A program made the position numbers and the translations under genes. 64,000 bases of DNA from Bordetella genomosp. 9 (GTDB taxonomy: Bacteria; Pseudomonadota; Gammaproteobacteria; Burkholderiales; Burkholderiaceae_B). Where the stretch lies: assembly GCF_002119725.1 (NCBI RefSeq), contig NZ_CP021109.1, forward strand, positions 3,720,001-3,784,000, in the 5' to 3' direction. This document shows positions 1-8,441 of this stretch, piece by piece. The stretch's first letter is position 1; each line of letters starts with the position of its first letter. The notes beneath the pieces were generated by a model. That model searched no databases and was not told where the DNA came from. It saw only the letters and a program-made list of their open reading frames with translations.

Positions 1-561
1 TACGTCGACGCCAAGCGGAAATCGCCCGTGATTGGCGGCCCACTGCCCGAGGAATCCCTCTGGCAAACCCGAGACCGCCAGCGAGCGGCTATCCGGGATG
101 CCGGGCCCGGACAATCGCAACGGCGCACCGCCGCCCAGCGATTCGACCTCGATCAACATGGTCGCCGACCGGTCCGGATACGCGGGCTCCCCGGCATCGC
201 AGTCCTCCAGCGCCGGACCGGCGCACCCAGCCGGCACCACAACGAACCGGGCCTGCGCCGGTTGGTCCACCAGCGGGCAGGCGCAGTGAAAACGCAGAAA
301 TGCGCGGGCGCCCTCACCCAGCGACGGCGGCAGCCACACCGCCGCATCGACGTCCGCCAGCGTCAGCAGCATCGCCGTCATTGCCGGCGACAGGCCGGCC
401 GGCACACCTCGCGGCGGCTCGACCCGATGAACCGTGCCGGGATTCGCCAGCGCCTGCAGCGCCGCCCGGAACGTCGCCTGCGCGCCGCTCACCGGATCGT
501 CGAACCCGGGCAACAGCGTCGGCGCACCCGACGTCCCATTCATCCATTCATGTACTGACAT
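1..561 (-). CDS. phnH: C-P lyase subunit PhnH (3' end outside window)
   Basis: Subunit of the carbon-phosphorus lyase core complex (PhnGHIJ), which moves alkylphosphonates onto ribose-triphosphate in the cytoplasm. The leftward frame is open to the window edge and gives 187 residues, almost the family's usual 190-200. The N-terminal part reads GFDDPVSGAQ...FRAALQALANPG, typical of PhnH. The start is ATG at 561 because GGAG lies about 7 nt upstream; an ATG 6 nt earlier sits too close to that site. It follows phnG after 25 bp, so the two are co-transcribed, and the remaining C-P lyase genes are presumably beyond the edge. Only the extreme C-terminus is unseen. Confidence 0.9.
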   Translation of the reverse strand, partial: MSVHEWMNGTSGAPTLLPGFDDPVSGAQATFRAALQALANPGTVHRVEPPRGVPAGLSPAMTAMLLTLADVDAAVWLPPSLGEGARAFLRFHCACPLVDQPAQARFVVVPAGCAGPALEDCDAGEPAYPDRSATMLIEVESLGGGAPLRLSGPGIPDSRSLAVSGLPEGFLGQWAANHGRFPLGVDV

Positions 562-586
562 ATCCATTCTCCATGGCGCCACGCGC

Positions 587-1060
587 CTACGCGTCCTCAC
601 CTCTCACCATCGTGAAGAAATCCACCCGGGTCTGCGCAGCCACGGCTGCTCGATTTGCCGCTTTCGCGGCATGGGCTTGCGCTAGGGGCTCGATCACGGC
701 TTCGCGCACCCTCTCGTGCCAGGCGGGCATCTGCAGCAGGCCGTCGAGCACGGCCGCCTGTTCCGCGTGGCGCGGGGCGCGGCCGCGCACATAAGCGGTA
801 CCCATTACGCCGTCGTCGAAGGCCACCGTGCAACGCGTCACGGACACCTCGCCCACGTTGAACTGTGCGCCGGTTCCGCCAGCGCGGCCACGGACCATTG
901 CCATGCCGGTTTCCGGCGCACGCAGCGTGCGGTAGGCGGGCAGTTCCCCCAGGGCGGCGCAGGCCTGCGCGAGGGCGGCCGGCTCGGCCAGCGCCATGAC
1001 GCGCATCCATGCGGCGCGCGCCGCGTGCGGCGCCTGTGTGGCTTCGGGCGAAAGGTTCAT
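587..1060 (-). CDS. phnG: C-P lyase subunit PhnG
   Basis: Subunit of the PhnGHIJ complex that starts phosphonate breakdown; together with PhnI and the other subunits it forms the ribose-triphosphate phosphonate intermediate. The 157-residue product matches family length and has the conserved run GNxxxxx-type features of PhnG such as FNVGEVSVTRC near residues 67-77 and the GVMGTAYVRGR segment that follows. It is the first gene of the leftward phnG-phnH operon, divergent from phnF across 124 bp that contains a PhnF-operator-like motif. Identification is from the conserved central segment and the phnH neighbour. Confidence 0.92.
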   Translation of the reverse strand: MNLSPEATQAPHAARAAWMRVMALAEPAALAQACAALGELPAYRTLRAPETGMAMVRGRAGGTGAQFNVGEVSVTRCTVAFDDGVMGTAYVRGRAPRHAEQAAVLDGLLQMPAWHERVREAVIEPLAQAHAAKAANRAAVAAQTRVDFFTMVRGEDA

Positions 1061-1066
1061 CTTTAC

Positions 1067-1100
1067 CTCTAAACGTCTATACGATCAGATGGGAGTATGA
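1067..1100. promoter_or_regulatory. Putative PhnF operator / phnG-phnF divergent control region
   Basis: The 124-bp divergent gap holds GTCTATAC at 1075-1082, whose complement GTATAGAC resembles the core reported for PhnF and related HutC-type GntR operators (TATAGAC/TCTAGAC). It lies 15-22 bp upstream of the phnG start, well placed for repression or autoregulation. The assignment is inference from similarity and position. Confidence 0.35.
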
Positions 1101-1184
1101 TGCGCCGGCGGCGAAACTTCAATCGCAGTGAAGCACGCTTTCGATGAATTTTTTGTGACCACCCTCGCATAACGGAAGACGATC

Positions 1185-1907
1185 ATGGTGGAACGAGGAT
1201 CGGGCATTGCCGTGTGGCGCCAGATCGGCGAAGCGCTGGCGGCCGAGATACGCAGCAAGCGCTACGCGCCGGGCGAACAACTGCCGCCGGAACCGGAACT
1301 GGCGGCCCGCTTTTCGGTGAACCGGCACACCATACGCCGCGCCATGGGCGAGCTGGAGCAGCATGGCCTGGTGCGCATCGAGCAGGGGCGCGGCACCTTC
1401 GTCCAGGAACATGCCATTGACTACGCCATCGGCAAGCGCACGCGCTTTTCCGAAAACCTGGGCAGTCAGGGCATGTTGGGGCATGTCGAAGTGGTCGGCA
1501 GCGAAGTCCTGAAGGCGGCCGACATCGCGCATCATCTGGGCCTTGCACGCAACGCCGCCCTGCTTCGCGTGCAGTTGCTCGGCAAGGCGGAAAACCGCAC
1601 GATCAATGTGTCGGAGCACTTCTTCGAGGAGAAGCGCTTTCCGGGCTTCGCCGACAAGCTGGCCGGCATCCGTTCGGTGTCGAAAACCTACCGGCACTTC
1701 GGCATCGCCGACTACACGCGCAAGTGGTCGCGCATCACCGCCACCTTGCCCAACGAAGAGACCGCGCGACTGCTCGGGCAGCCCAAGACACGGCCCATCC
1801 TGAAGGTGGAGGCCTTGAACATAGACCAGGACGGCGCGCCGCTGCAATACAGCATTACGCGCTTCTCCGGCGATTGGGTGCAGCTGATGGTCACCGACGA
1901 TAACTAG
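1185..1907 (+). CDS. phnF: GntR/HutC-family phosphonate regulator PhnF
   Basis: Transcriptional regulator of phosphonate genes. Residues about 8-75 form a GntR winged helix-turn-helix (APGEQLPPEPELAARFSVNRHTIRRAM, ending in GRGTFV), and the remainder is a UTRA ligand-binding domain ending with the typical QYSITRFSGDWVQL segment. The 240-residue length is normal for the HutC subfamily. It is divergent from phnG-phnH and lies 175 bp before phnM, so it could control both sides. Operator-like TAGAC motifs occur in both flanking gaps. Its effector is not visible from sequence; phosphonates or their ribosyl intermediates are possible. Confidence 0.9.
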   Translation: MVERGSGIAVWRQIGEALAAEIRSKRYAPGEQLPPEPELAARFSVNRHTIRRAMGELEQHGLVRIEQGRGTFVQEHAIDYAIGKRTRFSENLGSQGMLGHVEVVGSEVLKAADIAHHLGLARNAALLRVQLLGKAENRTINVSEHFFEEKRFPGFADKLAGIRSVSKTYRHFGIADYTRKWSRITATLPNEETARLLGQPKTRPILKVEALNIDQDGAPLQYSITRFSGDWVQLMVTDDN

Positions 1908-2016
1908 GGCCGGCGCCGGCGCGCGCAAGCGCGGTCTCGCCTGCAGCGCACCCCGTGCCAGCGCGCCGGCGCGACGACGTGCGCGTCCAGGCTTCGATGC
2001 AAAAGCCGACCAGGCC

Positions 2017-2032
2017 AGACATCTAGACATCT
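2017..2032. promoter_or_regulatory. Tandem AGACATCT repeat upstream of phnM, putative PhnF site
   Basis: Two back-to-back copies of AGACATCT create a central TCTAGA palindrome 50 bp upstream of the phnM start. TCTAGAC is the core of several HutC/NagR-type GntR operators, and the related GTATAGAC occurs upstream of phnG, so PhnF is the natural candidate to bind here. This is inference. Confidence 0.4.
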
Positions 2033-2082
2033 GTTCGTCATGAAGGCCAGGTATCGTAGGCGGTCCTACAGGTTGAGTTCCT

Positions 2083-3282
2083 ATGCACTTCGCCCCCTCC
2101 CCTTCCCGCGCGCTGCGCGGTATCAGCGGCCGCCGCGTCCTCACTCCCCACGGCTTGGGGCCCGCCTGCCTGGATTTCGATGAGGCCGGCCGGATCGCCC
2201 ATATGGAGGCCGCCGGCGTCGCGCGCGATCAGGACTTCGACGCCGGCGACCTGCTGGTGGTGCCCGGCATCGTCGACCTGCATGGCGACGCCTTCGAACG
2301 CGCGATCATGCCAAGACCGCGCGTCATCTTTCCCTATGACGGCGCGCTGCTGGATGTGGACCGCCAACTGCTGGCGAACGGCATCACCACCGAATTCCAC
2401 GGCGTGACCCTGTCCTGGGAAGGCGGCCTGCGCGGCGAGCCTTATGCGGTTCGCATGTTTGACGCGCTGGACCGCATGCGCGGCCTGCTGGGCGCCCATC
2501 ACTACGTCCATCTGCGCTTTGAAACGCACCATATCGCGGGCGTCGACGTCGCGCAATCGTGGATACGCGAAGGCAAGGTGCGCTTCCTGGCCCTGAACGA
2601 TCACCTGCCCAGCATGGCAAAGCGCCTGGGAGACGATCGCAAGCTGTTGCAATACGCCGAGCGCGCCGAATGCGATCTGGATACCTTCCAGGACCGCATC
2701 CGCGCCGCCATGGCCTCGGCCGACGACGTCGCCGGCGCGATGCGGGAACTCACGCGCAGCGCGCACGAAGCCGGATTGCAGGTCGCTTCGCATGACGACG
2801 GCGATGCGGCGACTCGCCGCTACTATCATCAGCTGGGATGCGAAGTGGCGGAGTTCCCCGTCGCGCTCGACGCGGCCCAGGTGGCCCGTTCGCTGGGAAA
2901 TGCGATCGTTTTCGGGGCGCCCAACGTCGTTCGCGGCGGCAGCCACAACGGCTCGCTGAACGCCACGGAGATGATCGGCGCGGGCTTGTGCGATGTGCTG
3001 GCATCCGACTATTACTATCCGGCTCCGCTGGCCGCCGCGCTAAAGCTTGCGCATGCCGGCACCCTGCCGCTGGACCGGGCCTGGGACCTGGTGTCGCGCA
3101 ATCCGGCGCGCGCCGCAGGGCTGCGCGACCGCGGTCAACTGGCGCCCGGCATGACCGCCGACGCGATCGTGGTGGACGACAGCGTCCCGGAAGTCCCCCA
3201 CGTATGTGCGGCGATCGTCGGCGGACGGCTGCGCTACGCGACACGGCAGTTCGAGAGCCGGCTTGCGCGCGCCGCGGCCTAA
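2083..3282 (+). CDS. phnM: Ribose 1-methylphosphonate 5-triphosphate diphosphatase PhnM
   Basis: Amidohydrolase-superfamily enzyme that removes pyrophosphate from alpha-D-ribose 1-methylphosphonate 5-triphosphate, giving the 5-phosphate that the C-P lyase core cleaves. Metal-site features are visible: PGIVDLHGDAFE near residue 62, the FHGVTLSWE segment, HLRFETHH, the NDHLPS segment, a SHDDG motif and the C-terminal ASDYYYPAPL segment. At 399 residues the length is close to family size (about 380). It opens the rightward phnM-DUF1045-phnN run. The ATG at 2083 lacks a strong ribosome-binding site, so the start is slightly uncertain. Confidence 0.93.
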   Translation: MHFAPSPSRALRGISGRRVLTPHGLGPACLDFDEAGRIAHMEAAGVARDQDFDAGDLLVVPGIVDLHGDAFERAIMPRPRVIFPYDGALLDVDRQLLANGITTEFHGVTLSWEGGLRGEPYAVRMFDALDRMRGLLGAHHYVHLRFETHHIAGVDVAQSWIREGKVRFLALNDHLPSMAKRLGDDRKLLQYAERAECDLDTFQDRIRAAMASADDVAGAMRELTRSAHEAGLQVASHDDGDAATRRYYHQLGCEVAEFPVALDAAQVARSLGNAIVFGAPNVVRGGSHNGSLNATEMIGAGLCDVLASDYYYPAPLAAALKLAHAGTLPLDRAWDLVSRNPARAAGLRDRGQLAPGMTADAIVVDDSVPEVPHVCAAIVGGRLRYATRQFESRLARAAA

Positions 3283-3307
3283 CCCCGCTGGCGACAAGAC
3301 AACCATC

Positions 3308-4045
3308 ATGCCGCAGGCTTATCGCTACGCAATCTATCTGGCGCCCGTGGGCCCCTGGCGCGAAATCGGCAGCGCCTGGCTGGGCCGCTGCGAAGAAACC
3401 GGCGAACGCATTGCAAGATCGCGGGCGGACGACCCGAGGCTGGACGCCTGGACGGAAGCGCCGCGCCACTACGGGCTGCACGCCACGCTCAAGCCGCCCT
3501 TCCGGTTGCGGCCCGGCACCACGGCTTGCGGCCTGGACGGCGCAGTCCGCACGCTGGCGCGTGCGCAGCGGCCCTTCGGGACCGCGCTCGAGCTGTGCGC
3601 GCTGCGCGGTTTCCTGGCCTGGTGCCTGCCGGACGAGGCGGGCGCGCACGCCAACATCCGCCGCGTCGCCGACCGCATGGTCCGAGACCTCGATGCCTTC
3701 CGGGCCGCGCCCACGCCCGACGAAATCGCGCGCCGCCATCCCGAAGGCTTGAATCCGGCGCAGCGGCGCATGCTGCAGGAGTGGGGTTACCCCTACCTCT
3801 TCGACACCTTCACGTTTCATATCACGTTGACGGGCATGCTCTCGGCGACGGATCTGGACCACGCCGGGGAGCTCCTGCGCGCGCGGGCCGGCAGCGCCCT
3901 GGATGGCGAAATGCCCGTGCAAGCGGTCAGCGTGTATGTGCAGCCCAGGCCGGGCGATCCCTTCGTCGTGGCGCGGCACTACGGTTTCGACGGGTCGACG
4001 CGGGATGCATCGGGTGCGCGCTTCCTGGACGACGATGCGCCATGA
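3308..4045 (+). CDS. DUF1045 2H-type phosphoesterase of phosphonate operons
   Basis: 245-residue member of the DUF1045 family found in phosphonate operons. The two signature H-x-T-L tetrads of 2H (LigT-like) phosphoesterases are visible: HATLK near residue 58 and HITLT near residue 175. Such enzymes open or hydrolyse cyclic phosphodiesters. It starts 25 bp after phnM and overlaps phnN by 4 bp (ATGA), so the three are translationally linked. No phnP is visible, and a role on the cyclic ribose phosphate made by C-P lyase fits the position, but that is inference. An upstream in-frame ATG at 3206 would overlap phnM and is less likely. Confidence 0.8.
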   Translation: MPQAYRYAIYLAPVGPWREIGSAWLGRCEETGERIARSRADDPRLDAWTEAPRHYGLHATLKPPFRLRPGTTACGLDGAVRTLARAQRPFGTALELCALRGFLAWCLPDEAGAHANIRRVADRMVRDLDAFRAAPTPDEIARRHPEGLNPAQRRMLQEWGYPYLFDTFTFHITLTGMLSATDLDHAGELLRARAGSALDGEMPVQAVSVYVQPRPGDPFVVARHYGFDGSTRDASGARFLDDDAP

Positions 4046-4608
4046 AAGACCGCGGCCGCAATCTCGTTTATGTGATGGGCGCGTCGGGCAGCGGCAAGGA
4101 CACGTTGCTGCGGCACCTGCGCGCCATGACCGCCCCCGGCGATCGCTTGCTGATCGCACACCGCTACATCACCCGGCCCAGCGGCCCGGACGAAGCTTCC
4201 GTGGCGCTGGCGGAGGACGAATTCGAACGGCGCGCCAACCTGGGCTGCTTTGCGCTGCAATGGCGCAGCCATGGGCTGCGCTACGGCATCGGCGTTGAAA
4301 TCGATGCATGGATGGCCGCCGGCATCACAGTCCTGGTGAACGGTTCCCGCGCCTACCTGCCCCAGGCGTGCGCCCGCTATCCCGCCTTGTGCGCGGTGGA
4401 AGTCACCGTGGACCCGGCGATGCTGCGCCAGCGCCTGCTGGGCCGGGGCCGGGAAAGCGGATCGGACATCGAGGCCCGGTTGACCCGGGCGACCGCGGCC
4501 TTCGACGTGCCCGCCGGCTGCGAATGCATTGCGCTGGACAATAATGGCGCGCCGCAGGACGCGGCATCCCGCCTGCTCGACATCGTGCGCAGCCGCCGGA
4601 CGGCGTGA
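4042..4608 (+). CDS. phnN: Ribose 1,5-bisphosphate phosphokinase PhnN
   Basis: Kinase that phosphorylates ribose 1,5-bisphosphate to PRPP, the last step that returns the ribosyl carrier of the C-P lyase pathway to nucleotide metabolism. The 188-residue product has a P-loop GASGSGKD at residues 13-20 and guanylate-kinase-like features, including HRYITRP near residue 40 and a lid segment rich in Arg (LLGRGRESG). Its start codon overlaps the stop of the DUF1045 gene (ATGA), showing translational coupling. A hairpin lies just downstream. Confidence 0.92.
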   Translation: MKDRGRNLVYVMGASGSGKDTLLRHLRAMTAPGDRLLIAHRYITRPSGPDEASVALAEDEFERRANLGCFALQWRSHGLRYGIGVEIDAWMAAGITVLVNGSRAYLPQACARYPALCAVEVTVDPAMLRQRLLGRGRESGSDIEARLTRATAAFDVPAGCECIALDNNGAPQDAASRLLDIVRSRRTA

Positions 4609-4611
4609 CGC

Positions 4612-4633
4612 AAAAAAACCGCCGCGGCGGTTT
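4612..4633 (-). terminator. Rho-independent terminator between convergent phnN and the HD gene
   Basis: A perfect 18-bp palindrome (AAACCGCCG and its complement, 4616-4633) is followed on the minus strand by an uninterrupted run of seven T. This gives an intrinsic terminator for the phnC-D-E-HD operon. In the phnN direction the stem has only a short T run, so it would be weaker. Confidence 0.8.
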
Positions 4634-4697
4634 GGATTGCAGGCGACCCCTGATCGGTATGGGGTTGCCGGCCCTGTGCCGAAAGCAGCCGCGCCGG

Positions 4698-5240
4698 TCA
4701 GGCGGCAACCGTCTCCAGCAGCTTCAGATAATGGGTCAAGGCAGGCGTTACCGCATCCGGCACCTTCGCCAGGTCGTCGTAGCGGCGCAGCCGCACGGCT
4801 TCGGCCGCATGCGGCAAGCGTTCGAAGGCTTGCGCCTCTTGCGCGGAGAACGGCCCACCCTGCAACACCAGAGAATCCTTGGACGCTTGGGACAAGGTAT
4901 CCCAATACGCCGCATCGACGGCGCACAGATAACGCTTGGCCGGCACATGCAGACGCACCGGCGCGATCACCGCCTCGTCCACCAGGCCGGCCAGCGCACG
5001 GGCGCCTACATCCTGATGACGCTTGTCTTCGATCTGGCTCTCGGCCATCAGCAGATGGCCGACATCATGCAGCAACGCCGCGGCGATGACGGCAGCCGAT
5101 TCGCCGGCCTGTTCCGCCAAGGCGGCGCACTGCAGCGCATGCTCCGTCTGCGTGATGGCTTCGCCGCCGTAGTAAGCGCTGCCATAGCCGGCGAACAATT
5201 GCTCGATGCGTTCAAGAGTCAATGTCTGTTGCGTGGTCAT
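4698..5240 (-). CDS. PhnZ-like HD-domain phosphonate oxygenase
   Basis: 180-residue HD protein of the type associated with phosphonate operons. In PhnZ the mixed-valent di-iron site oxidatively cleaves (R)-2-amino-1-hydroxyethylphosphonate to glycine and phosphate. Residues at matching positions are Tyr24, Glu27, His34, His58-Asp59 (LLHDVGH) and His62, with further candidates His75, His97 and Asp154/155 in RLRRYDD. It is the last gene of phnC-D-E-HD, 44 bp after phnE. The partner hydroxylase PhnY is not in the window, so the physiological substrate is unproven. The downstream hairpin ends the operon. Confidence 0.8.
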   Translation of the reverse strand: MTTQQTLTLERIEQLFAGYGSAYYGGEAITQTEHALQCAALAEQAGESAAVIAAALLHDVGHLLMAESQIEDKRHQDVGARALAGLVDEAVIAPVRLHVPAKRYLCAVDAAYWDTLSQASKDSLVLQGGPFSAQEAQAFERLPHAAEAVRLRRYDDLAKVPDAVTPALTHYLKLLETVAA

Positions 5241-5284
5241 GGTGATGCGGCCAGCGTCTGCTGACACGAGATGAGAGCTGCCGG

Positions 5285-6082
5285 CTAGATGAAAACGCTG
5301 CGGATGCGCGAGGACAGGATGTCGATGGCGGTCACGAACGCGATGATGATCAGCATCACCGCGCAGGTTTGCGCGTACTGGAAGCTGCGGATGATTTCCC
5401 ACAGCACCATGCCGATGCCGCCCGCGCCGACGATGCCGACCACCGAGGCGGACCGCACGTTGGATTCGAAGCGGTACAGCGAATAGGAAATCCACAGGGG
5501 CAGCACCTGCGGGATCACGCCGAACACGATCTCTTCGATGGCGCTGGCGCCGGTCGCCCGCACGCCCTCGACGGGACGCGGATCGATCGCTTCCACCGCT
5601 TCGGAAAACAGCTTGGCCAGCACGCCCAGCGTATGCACCCACAGGGCGAGCACGCCGGCGAAGGGGCCCAGGCCTACCGCCACGATGAACAACATGGCGA
5701 AGACCATTTCGTTGATGGCGCGGCATGCGTCCATCAGGCGGCGCACGGGCTGGTGGATCCAGGCAGGCACGATATTGGACGAGCACAGCAGCCCCATCGG
5801 CACCGCCATCACCACCGCCAGGAAGGTGCCCCAGATGGCGATCTGCACGGTCACCATCATTTCTTCCAGGTACATGCGCCAATCGCGGAAGTTGGGCGGA
5901 AAGAAGTCCGCCGCGAACTGCGACATATTCCCCGAATCGCGGAACAGGTCCATGGGGCGCATGTCGGCCCCCTTCCACGACGCGGCCAGGACGGCGATCA
6001 GGATCGCCCATACCAGCATGGTGGGCAGCGAGCCCTTGGGCGGTTGGGGCGCGGGCCGCGCCGGGGAGAGGGTTGCGCTCAT
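5285..6082 (-). CDS. phnE: Phosphonate ABC transporter permease PhnE
   Basis: Inner-membrane permease of the PhnCDE phosphonate importer, 265 residues. It has an N-terminal membrane anchor ([14 protein letters not shown], about residues 24-37), a BPD transmembrane domain, and the coupling motif [21 protein letters not shown] that contacts the ATPase. The start is the ATG at 6082, since further upstream the frame is only arginine/serine-rich non-homologous sequence. It follows phnD by 34 bp. Confidence 0.93.
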   Translation of the reverse strand: MSATLSPARPAPQPPKGSLPTMLVWAILIAVLAASWKGADMRPMDLFRDSGNMSQFAADFFPPNFRDWRMYLEEMMVTVQIAIWGTFLAVVMAVPMGLLCSSNIVPAWIHQPVRRLMDACRAINEMVFAMLFIVAVGLGPFAGVLALWVHTLGVLAKLFSEAVEAIDPRPVEGVRATGASAIEEIVFGVIPQVLPLWISYSLYRFESNVRSASVVGIVGAGGIGMVLWEIIRSFQYAQTCAVMLIIIAFVTAIDILSSRIRSVFI

Positions 6083-6116
6083 GGTGTCGGACGGGTTCCT
6101 ATGCTGAATGCCGCGC

Positions 6117-7109
6117 TTACTGGACCTTGGCGGCGGAGACCTGCTTCGCCAGCGATGCCAGCTGCGCATCCAGGTCAGCCAGCTTCTGCTGCTTGTCCTG
6201 GGCGCTCAGCGTGGTATCGCTTTCCACCTTGGCGCGTTCCCCGGCCAGTTTGATCTGGCGGATCGGCAGCAACTGCGCGTTGTCGGAAACCATGAAGCCC
6301 TTGTACGTCAGCGCTTGCAGGTTCTTGAGCGCCTGCGCGGCGTCGGGGCCGGACTTGCCGTAGTTCACGAAGAAGGCTTGGATTTTTTCCTTCATGCTGG
6401 CGGGCAGGTCGCTGCGCCATACCAGGGGATCGGCCGGAATCAGCGGCGATTTCCAGAGGATGTTGACCGAATCCGTGGCCACCTTGCCCGTGTTGACGCG
6501 GTAGCGTTCCAGGGCTTCCGTGTTGGTGATGGCGACGTCGACCTGGTTGTTGATGGCCGACAGCAGATTGGTTTCGTGATTGGCGATGCGGAAGTTCTTG
6601 AAGAAAGACTTCGGATCGATCTTGTTGGCGGCCCACAGGTAGTAGCCCGGAACGGCCGTGCCGGAAGTGGAGTTCGGATCGCCCGCGCCGTAGCTCATCG
6701 TCTTGCCGTTCTTGAGCACGTCGTCCAGCGTCTTCGCCTTGCCGTTCTTGTTGGCCACCAGCACGGACCAATAGCCCGGATTGCCGTCCTTGTCGATGAC
6801 GTGGGCGAAGACCTCGCCCTGCGCACGATCCACCGCTTCGATGGCCGACGCATTGCCGAACCAGGCCACCTGCACTTTGTTGAAGCGCATGCCTTCGATG
6901 ATGCCCGCGTAGTCGGAGGCGAAGAAAGGTTTGACCGGCACGCCGATGGCCTTGCTCAGGTCATCGATGACCGGCTGCCAGCCGCTGCGCAGGTTGGTGG
7001 AGGACTCGGTCGAGATGATGCCGAAATTCAGGCTCTTCACGTCCTGGGCAAATGCCGGCGCCGTCAAGGCCGCCGTGGCGATCAGGGCGCAAAAGGTTCT
7101 GCGGAACAT
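6117..7109 (-). CDS. phnD: Phosphonate ABC transporter binding protein PhnD
   Basis: Periplasmic receptor that captures phosphonates for PhnE/PhnC. A Sec signal peptide spans about residues 1-21 (positive MFRR, hydrophobic core, APAFA cleavage site). The mature part shows the PhnD pattern: [10 protein letters not shown] early, FGNASAIEA, a YWSVLVA segment and [19 protein letters not shown], which corresponds to the loop binding the phosphonate group. The C-terminal 40 residues are an alpha-helical extension rich in Lys, Gln and Ala. The length, 330 residues, is normal. phnC lies 42 bp upstream. Confidence 0.95.
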   Translation of the reverse strand: MFRRTFCALIATAALTAPAFAQDVKSLNFGIISTESSTNLRSGWQPVIDDLSKAIGVPVKPFFASDYAGIIEGMRFNKVQVAWFGNASAIEAVDRAQGEVFAHVIDKDGNPGYWSVLVANKNGKAKTLDDVLKNGKTMSYGAGDPNSTSGTAVPGYYLWAANKIDPKSFFKNFRIANHETNLLSAINNQVDVAITNTEALERYRVNTGKVATDSVNILWKSPLIPADPLVWRSDLPASMKEKIQAFFVNYGKSGPDAAQALKNLQALTYKGFMVSDNAQLLPIRQIKLAGERAKVESDTTLSAQDKQQKLADLDAQLASLAKQVSAAKVQ

Positions 7110-7151
7110 AAGGGGTGACTCCGTGTCTTGCGGTAGTAGATGAAAGAAAGA

Positions 7152-7991
7152 TCAGGCAACCGCCAACTGCGGCCGCCCCTGAGGGGACAACGGCGTCGCC
7201 GTATCGGCGGCCGGCGCGGGCATCAGTTCGTCCAGCTGCGCGCCATACAGGTCCTGCAGCATGCCGGCCGACAGCTCCGACGACGGGCCGTCGTAGACAA
7301 CCTTGCCGTTGCGCAGCGCGACGACGCGGGGGCAATAGCGCATCGCCACATCGACCTGGTGCAGCGAGACCACGACGGCGACGCCGCGCGTGCGGTTGAT
7401 ATGCGCCAGCGTATCCATGACGCGGCGCGAAGACTCCGGATCCAGCGACGCGATCGGCTCATCGGCCAGAATCGTGCGCGCGTTCTGCACCAGCGTGCGT
7501 GCGATGGCGGCGCGCTGCTGTTGCCCGCCGGACAGATTGGCGGCGCGCTGGAAGGCGTGCGATTCGATTCCCACCTGCGCCAGCGCTTCCAGGCCCACGT
7601 CGATCTCGTCGCGGCGGAACCAGCGCAGCAGGCTGCGATACAGCGGCACGCGCGGAAGCATGCCGGCCAGCACATTGGTGATCACGGGCAGGCGGCCCAC
7701 CAGGTTGAACTGCTGGAAAACGAAACCGATGCCGGCGCGCGCGCGCCGCACGTCGCGGCTGATGCGGCCGTTGCGCTGGATCAGCTCGCCATTGACGCGG
7801 ATCTCGCCCGCGCCCGCGTCGGCCGCGACGAAACCGGCCAGGTGCCGCAGCAGCGTCGACTTGCCGGAGCCGGACGCGCCCAGCAACGCCACCATTTCCC
7901 CGTCCCGCACCCGCAGGCTCACGTCATCCAGGGCCTTCTGTCCCGCGCGAAAGGACTTGCTGACCCCGCGCACTTCGATTGCATACGTCAT
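7152..7991 (-). CDS. phnC: Phosphonate ABC transporter ATPase PhnC
   Basis: Cytoplasmic ATPase of the PhnCDE importer, 279 residues. Walker [10 protein letters not shown] is at residues 38-46, the Q-loop is FVFQQFN, the signature LSGGQQQR and the Walker [12 protein letters not shown] follow, and an H-loop (VVVSLHQVD) is present, so all catalytic elements are intact. It is the promoter-proximal gene of phnC-D-E-HD. Two overlapping 11-bp-spaced GTCAT repeats about 46-70 bp upstream suggest PhoB control by phosphate starvation. Confidence 0.95.
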   Translation of the reverse strand: MTYAIEVRGVSKSFRAGQKALDDVSLRVRDGEMVALLGASGSGKSTLLRHLAGFVAADAGAGEIRVNGELIQRNGRISRDVRRARAGIGFVFQQFNLVGRLPVITNVLAGMLPRVPLYRSLLRWFRRDEIDVGLEALAQVGIESHAFQRAANLSGGQQQRAAIARTLVQNARTILADEPIASLDPESSRRVMDTLAHINRTRGVAVVVSLHQVDVAMRYCPRVVALRNGKVVYDGPSSELSAGMLQDLYGAQLDELMPAPAADTATPLSPQGRPQLAVA

Positions 7992-8036
7992 GACGACATT
8001 CCCGCTTTGTAGACCCGCGTAGTCTGGGCAGACGCC

Positions 8037-8060
8037 ATGACAGCGTCATGACGATGTCAT
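8037..8060 (-). promoter_or_regulatory. Pho-box-like repeat upstream of phnC
   Basis: Two GTCAT half-sites 11 bp apart occur on the minus strand (8052-8048 and 8041-8037), and two more on the plus strand (8045-8049 and 8056-8060), also 11 bp apart. PhoB boxes are 11-bp direct repeats with consensus CTGTCATAAATCTGTCAT; the best minus-strand 18-mer matches at 13 positions. The phnC start is 46 bp downstream. Confidence 0.55.
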
Positions 8061-8441
8061 AAGCCGATCAGATGGTTTTTCGTGACCGTATGTGTGTTCG
8101 TCATCAAGATGAAATGACGCGCCGGGTGCGTTCCCCGCGTATTAGTTCGCCCGGCCGACACGCGGACCAGGGGCCGGCCGGAGCGCGCGCACGCCGCGCC
8201 AGGCCTGAAAGCGCCGCCATTGAAGCCGGTTTCGCCCGCAACACCGGCGAAAACCGTTGCGCTTCCATGGATGAGCATCCGACCTCGCCGGTGCATTCAC
8301 GCTTCGCGCGGGCATGGCGGGCGTCGATCCAAAGTTCATCGAACGTATCCGGGCCGCATGGCCGACGCGAGGGTGCCTCCGCCAAGTGCAGAATCGAAAC
8401 GACGGGGCAAGGTGGCAACCCCTCGTCCAGGAGGCGCACGA
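8061..8441. other. Non-coding stretch between phnC and the acyltransferase gene
   Basis: About 380 bases lie between the Pho-box-like repeat and the next gene. I see no recognisable gene, clear promoter pair or terminator. Short open frames on both strands have no protein-like character. The last bases carry the AGGAGG ribosome-binding site for the acyltransferase. Confidence 0.6.

Noticed and set aside
4698..6011. Upstream extension of the HD gene through phnE
   Set aside because: The frame is open for 437 codons, but its first 256 residues lie antiparallel in frame to nothing known and overlap phnE on the same strand. PhnZ family length and motif numbering start at 5240.
8057..8296. Small leftward frame after phnC
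   Set aside because: Arginine/glycine-rich product without family features; its 5' end falls in the Pho-box-like region.
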